Source: Deltaproteobacteria bacterium (GTDB taxonomy: Bacteria > Desulfobacterota > Binatia > Binatales > Binataceae). From it: DNA of 64,000 bases. The stretch spans positions 210,434-274,433 of the forward strand of contig JAKBMB010000016.1 of assembly GCA_021831785.1 (NCBI GenBank). Direction: 5' to 3'. This document shows positions 61,783 to 64,000 of the stretch, piece after piece. Below the pieces are notes generated by a model. That model saw only the letters and a program-made list of their open reading frames with translations. It ran no database searches and had not been told where the DNA came from. Within the stretch, counting starts at the first letter, position 1; each line of letters starts with the position of its first letter. Both the position numbers and the translations under genes were made by a program.

Positions 61783-63632
61783 AACCGCGGCCGGCTCGGA
61801 TCGGGCTGAGACAGGGAGCGAGTGCGAGTTTCCTCGTAAGTCAGCCCTCCTTGTTCGGTCGGCTTGGCAACCAAAGCCCCCTTGGGAATCGGACTCACGA
61901 GCTGCGGGGTAACGGTTATCATCAGCTCGGTCTTGATCCGGCTGTATGAGGTGTTTCGGAAGAACGCGCCCGCGAAGGGGACGTCGCCCACGTAAGGCAC
62001 CTTGTTAACCGTTTGCTGGATGCTGTCCTGAATCAGGCCGGCGATGATGAGCGTTTGATTGTTCTTCATTCTAACCTGGGTCTCCGCGCGCTGGGTGATA
62101 AAGGCCGGCACATTAAAGCCGAACATCTGCACGCCTTGCGTGTAGTCGGGCTGCGACACCTCGGGCTTGACCACCAGCTCGACCTCGTCGTCCCCTATTA
62201 CGGTCGGCACAAAAACTACCGAGGTGCCGAATTGCTTAAACACGATCGAGGTATTCAGCGCCTGCGCGATCACGATCGGAATTTCACCGCCGGAAAGGAA
62301 CTTGGCCTCTTCGCCGGAGTTCGCCAGGATTCGCGGCTCAGCCAAAATGCGCGCCAGCTCATGGGTCTCCAGGAACTGAAAAAACTCGTTGCTCTGGAAG
62401 GGACCGTTGCTGGTTGCCAGCGCGTACGTGATCTTGTTCGACAGCAGCAAGGGCGTCAACGTGCCGCCCGGCCCCATCGTTCCTTGGAGACCCAGCGGCG
62501 TGGTGGCGCTCGAGACCCCGGTCAGCGGCGACGGTCCCAAGCTAGGAAAAATATTCAACGGTATAATCGGAGAGTAGGGCGTCGCCACGTTTCCGGGCAG
62601 ACCGGATAGCGAAATGCCATTAGTCGCTGCGGCTAGGTCGATTCCCTGGTTCTCCAGCTTAGTCCGGTTGATCTGGGCCACCACGACGTTTAACAGCACC
62701 TGTTCGTGACTTTCCTTTTCTACGCGCACCTGGCGCTCCTGAAACTGCCCCCACATATCCCACAGCGCCAGCGTAGTCAGCCCGGGTTGCGCCCCGATAA
62801 GCATCAACTGATTGGGGTTGACCATCTGAATATCGGCGATCCGCGGATTGGCCACCGAAACCCGCGTGATGGACGTCGAGAAGCTGAAGATGCGCGACGT
62901 GCCCGCGACCAACAGGACCACGCCGCACGGCAATCCGTTCGGCGTGGTCCGACAGGAGTTGCGCCTGCTTTTAGGAGGCAACGCCGGAGGGTCGCTGATA
63001 TATTTGCCGTTCGGCGCGATGCTCGGCGGCGCTATCGATTGGCCGGAGATCGTTGGCAACCCCAGTTGACGCGAGGCGGCCCCCGGCGCGGGCGGAGCCG
63101 CCTCGGTGCCGCGAGGCGCCGGCGGTCCGGCGCTGGGGATCTCCACCGTCGTCAAAGCCGCTCCCAGATCGCCCGCTTTGGCCGTCGGAGCGGCCGGCCC
63201 GGCGCCCGAATCAAGGGCCGACGGGAGCCCCATAACGGCGCCTTTCTCACGCCCGGTCGAAAGGGTTTCCTCGCTCATCGCTGGAGGGCTGACGCCCGGG
63301 GCCAGGATATCGCCGGCGTTGGCGACCCCCTGAACCATGAAGCGGTACTCAATGATGCGCCCGCGCGTATCTCGGACACGCACCGTTCCCTCGCCCCGCG
63401 CGGCCGCAACCACCTGAAACTCCTGGGACGAGAGCGCGCTGATCGTAAACGGCGGCGGATTGGTTTGGAACCTCACCTCGGGCGTGGCGCCGGTTGCAAC
63501 CTTCGCGATTACATAATCTTCGCCGACGTTCAGCGTCACCGTTCTGGTCTGCGGCGCCGTCTGGGCGCGGCCCGGCAACGCGCCGCTGGCGAGCAGCGCC
63601 GCCAAGCACAACCAAAAAACCCCGATCTTCAC
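61776..63632 (-). CDS. cpaC: Tad outer-membrane secretin CpaC/RcpA
   Basis: A 618-residue secretin forming the outer-membrane ring for the Flp pilus. The signal peptide ends near GRAQ (24). The N-terminal pilus-formation domain (about 33-105) contains TLNVGEDYVIAKV. An Ala/Pro/Gly-rich insert of roughly 120 residues (110-230) is longer than usual. A second N1-like domain (SITRVSVANPRIADIQMVNPN) precedes the secretin core with EFFQFLETHELARILAEPRI and VPYVGDVPFAGAFFRNTSYSR near the C-terminus. It is first of the run; CpaB, TadE/F and the pilin are not in the window. Confidence 0.93.
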   Translation of the reverse strand: MKIGVFWLCLAALLASGALPGRAQTAPQTRTVTLNVGEDYVIAKVATGATPEVRFQTNPPPFTISALSSQEFQVVAAARGEGTVRVRDTRGRIIEYRFMVQGVANAGDILAPGVSPPAMSEETLSTGREKGAVMGLPSALDSGAGPAAPTAKAGDLGAALTTVEIPSAGPPAPRGTEAAPPAPGAASRQLGLPTISGQSIAPPSIAPNGKYISDPPALPPKSRRNSCRTTPNGLPCGVVLLVAGTSRIFSFSTSITRVSVANPRIADIQMVNPNQLMLIGAQPGLTTLALWDMWGQFQERQVRVEKESHEQVLLNVVVAQINRTKLENQGIDLAAATNGISLSGLPGNVATPYSPIIPLNIFPSLGPSPLTGVSSATTPLGLQGTMGPGGTLTPLLLSNKITYALATSNGPFQSNEFFQFLETHELARILAEPRILANSGEEAKFLSGGEIPIVIAQALNTSIVFKQFGTSVVFVPTVIGDDEVELVVKPEVSQPDYTQGVQMFGFNVPAFITQRAETQVRMKNNQTLIIAGLIQDSIQQTVNKVPYVGDVPFAGAFFRNTSYSRIKTELMITVTPQLVSPIPKGALVAKPTEQGGLTYEETRTRSLSQPDPSRPRLW

Positions 63633-63651
63633 ACGCCGTATGATCCCGACG

Positions 63652-63671
63652 CTTCAGAAAATGCTGAAGCC
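63652..63671 (-). promoter_or_regulatory. Leader hairpin upstream of cpaC
   Basis: A perfect 7-bp stem GCTTCAG / CTGAAGC with a 6-base loop lies 20 bases before the cpaC ATG. No T-run follows. It could affect translation or be the end of an upstream regulatory element. Confidence 0.35.
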
Positions 63672-63881
63672 TCGATTACCAACCGCCGGCCTCGGCCGCA
63701 TGTTTTCGTGCGCGATGTGAGGTCTCGCGCAAGTCGACATGTGCGCGACGCGAAGCGCAACGCGGCGAGACGACCAGCCCATTCCGCCAATCGCTCCAGA
63801 AGTGGTCTCATAAATAACCGTAGGCTACGGATGTCATTCTGAGCTTCGCCCTTTGTCCATTCTTCGCTGCGCTCAGAGCCG

Positions 63882-64000
63882 GTGAATTTTTGGCAAGCTG
63901 CCGCATGCCGCCGTAGGCTGCGCCCGATAGGTCTCTAGTGGGGGGGCCGCCGTGCCCGCCCTGTCGCCGGTGATTCATTGGTCGCGCATCATGGCGGGCA
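63882..64000. mobile_element. MITE-like element, copy 4, cut by the window edge
   Basis: Left end GTGAATTTTTGGCAAGCTGC matches copy 2 exactly over 20 bases, followed by the same GTAGGCTGCGCCCGATA region as copy 1 and the GGGCCGCCGTGCCCGCC core. TGTCATTCTGAGC just outside (63832) matches the outer flank of copy 3. The right terminus is beyond the window. Confidence 0.7.

Overview
This 64 kb window is GC-rich chromosomal DNA from a bacterium. The gene complement points to an uncultured diderm of the Desulfobacterota/Acidobacteriota/'Candidatus Binatota' type: outer-membrane lipoproteins, an OmpA-family lipoprotein, a Tad pilus secretin, a GT9 glycosyltransferase, a DUF1844 protein, a SAM-I riboswitch, a GlgE / TreS-maltokinase pair and a luciferase-like monooxygenase. 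The taxonomic placement is inference; there is no rRNA gene, tRNA gene or other decisive marker here.

Layout. 1-12.6 kb, almost all minus strand: housekeeping genes metG (5' end only), holB, tmk, prepilin peptidase, mutM, rsmA, tsaD, a TPR lipoprotein, a bifunctional class A penicillin-binding protein, DUF1844, htpX and a GT9 glycosyltransferase. 12.6-17.7 kb: a HAD hydrolase, a metallophosphoesterase, a small membrane protein divergent from a Tat-exported deaminase, trmJ and a small hypothetical. 17.8-22.8 kb, plus strand: a SAM-I riboswitch heads a sulfur-carrier operon (E1-like enzyme, threonine synthase, ThiS/MoaD-like carrier, cysteine-synthase-like enzyme, stand-alone NIL domain, second degenerate E1-like protein). 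This is the most interesting unit in the window. 22.8-31 kb: small lipoproteins, an Nramp transporter, an ABC exporter carrying in-frame repeat insertions and a GH88-type uronyl hydrolase, separated by dense palindromic repeats. 31-37.6 kb: aldehyde, alcohol and 2-hydroxyacid dehydrogenases, two orphan genes and an MFS carboxylate transporter. 38-42.5 kb: OmpA-like lipoprotein, MscL with a zinc ribbon, an AbrB-type regulator and a beta-propeller protein. 42.5-48.3 kb: an accessory zone with a RAYT transposase remnant, a MITE-like element, a three-gene phage-like module and an MscS channel. 48.8-57 kb: a HAD phosphatase, an LLM oxidoreductase and the glgE-treS/mak pair. 57-63.6 kb, minus strand: a Tad pilus operon (cpaC, cpaE, cpaF/tadA, tadB, tadC).

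How the genes fit together. The riboswitch operon looks like a protein-thiocarboxylate route to cysteine or homocysteine under SAM control. The E1-like protein would activate the carrier C-terminus, and the CysM-like enzyme would accept sulfur from the carrier. Threonine synthase shares O-phosphohomoserine with methionine synthesis, and the NIL domain may sense methionine. The TreS-maltokinase fusion converts trehalose to maltose 1-phosphate, which GlgE polymerises into alpha-glucan. The prepilin peptidase near the left end could process the pilins of the Tad machine at the right end. Intergenic space is crowded with palindromic repeats and at least three related MITE-like copies sharing terminal inverted repeats, one of which runs off the right edge.
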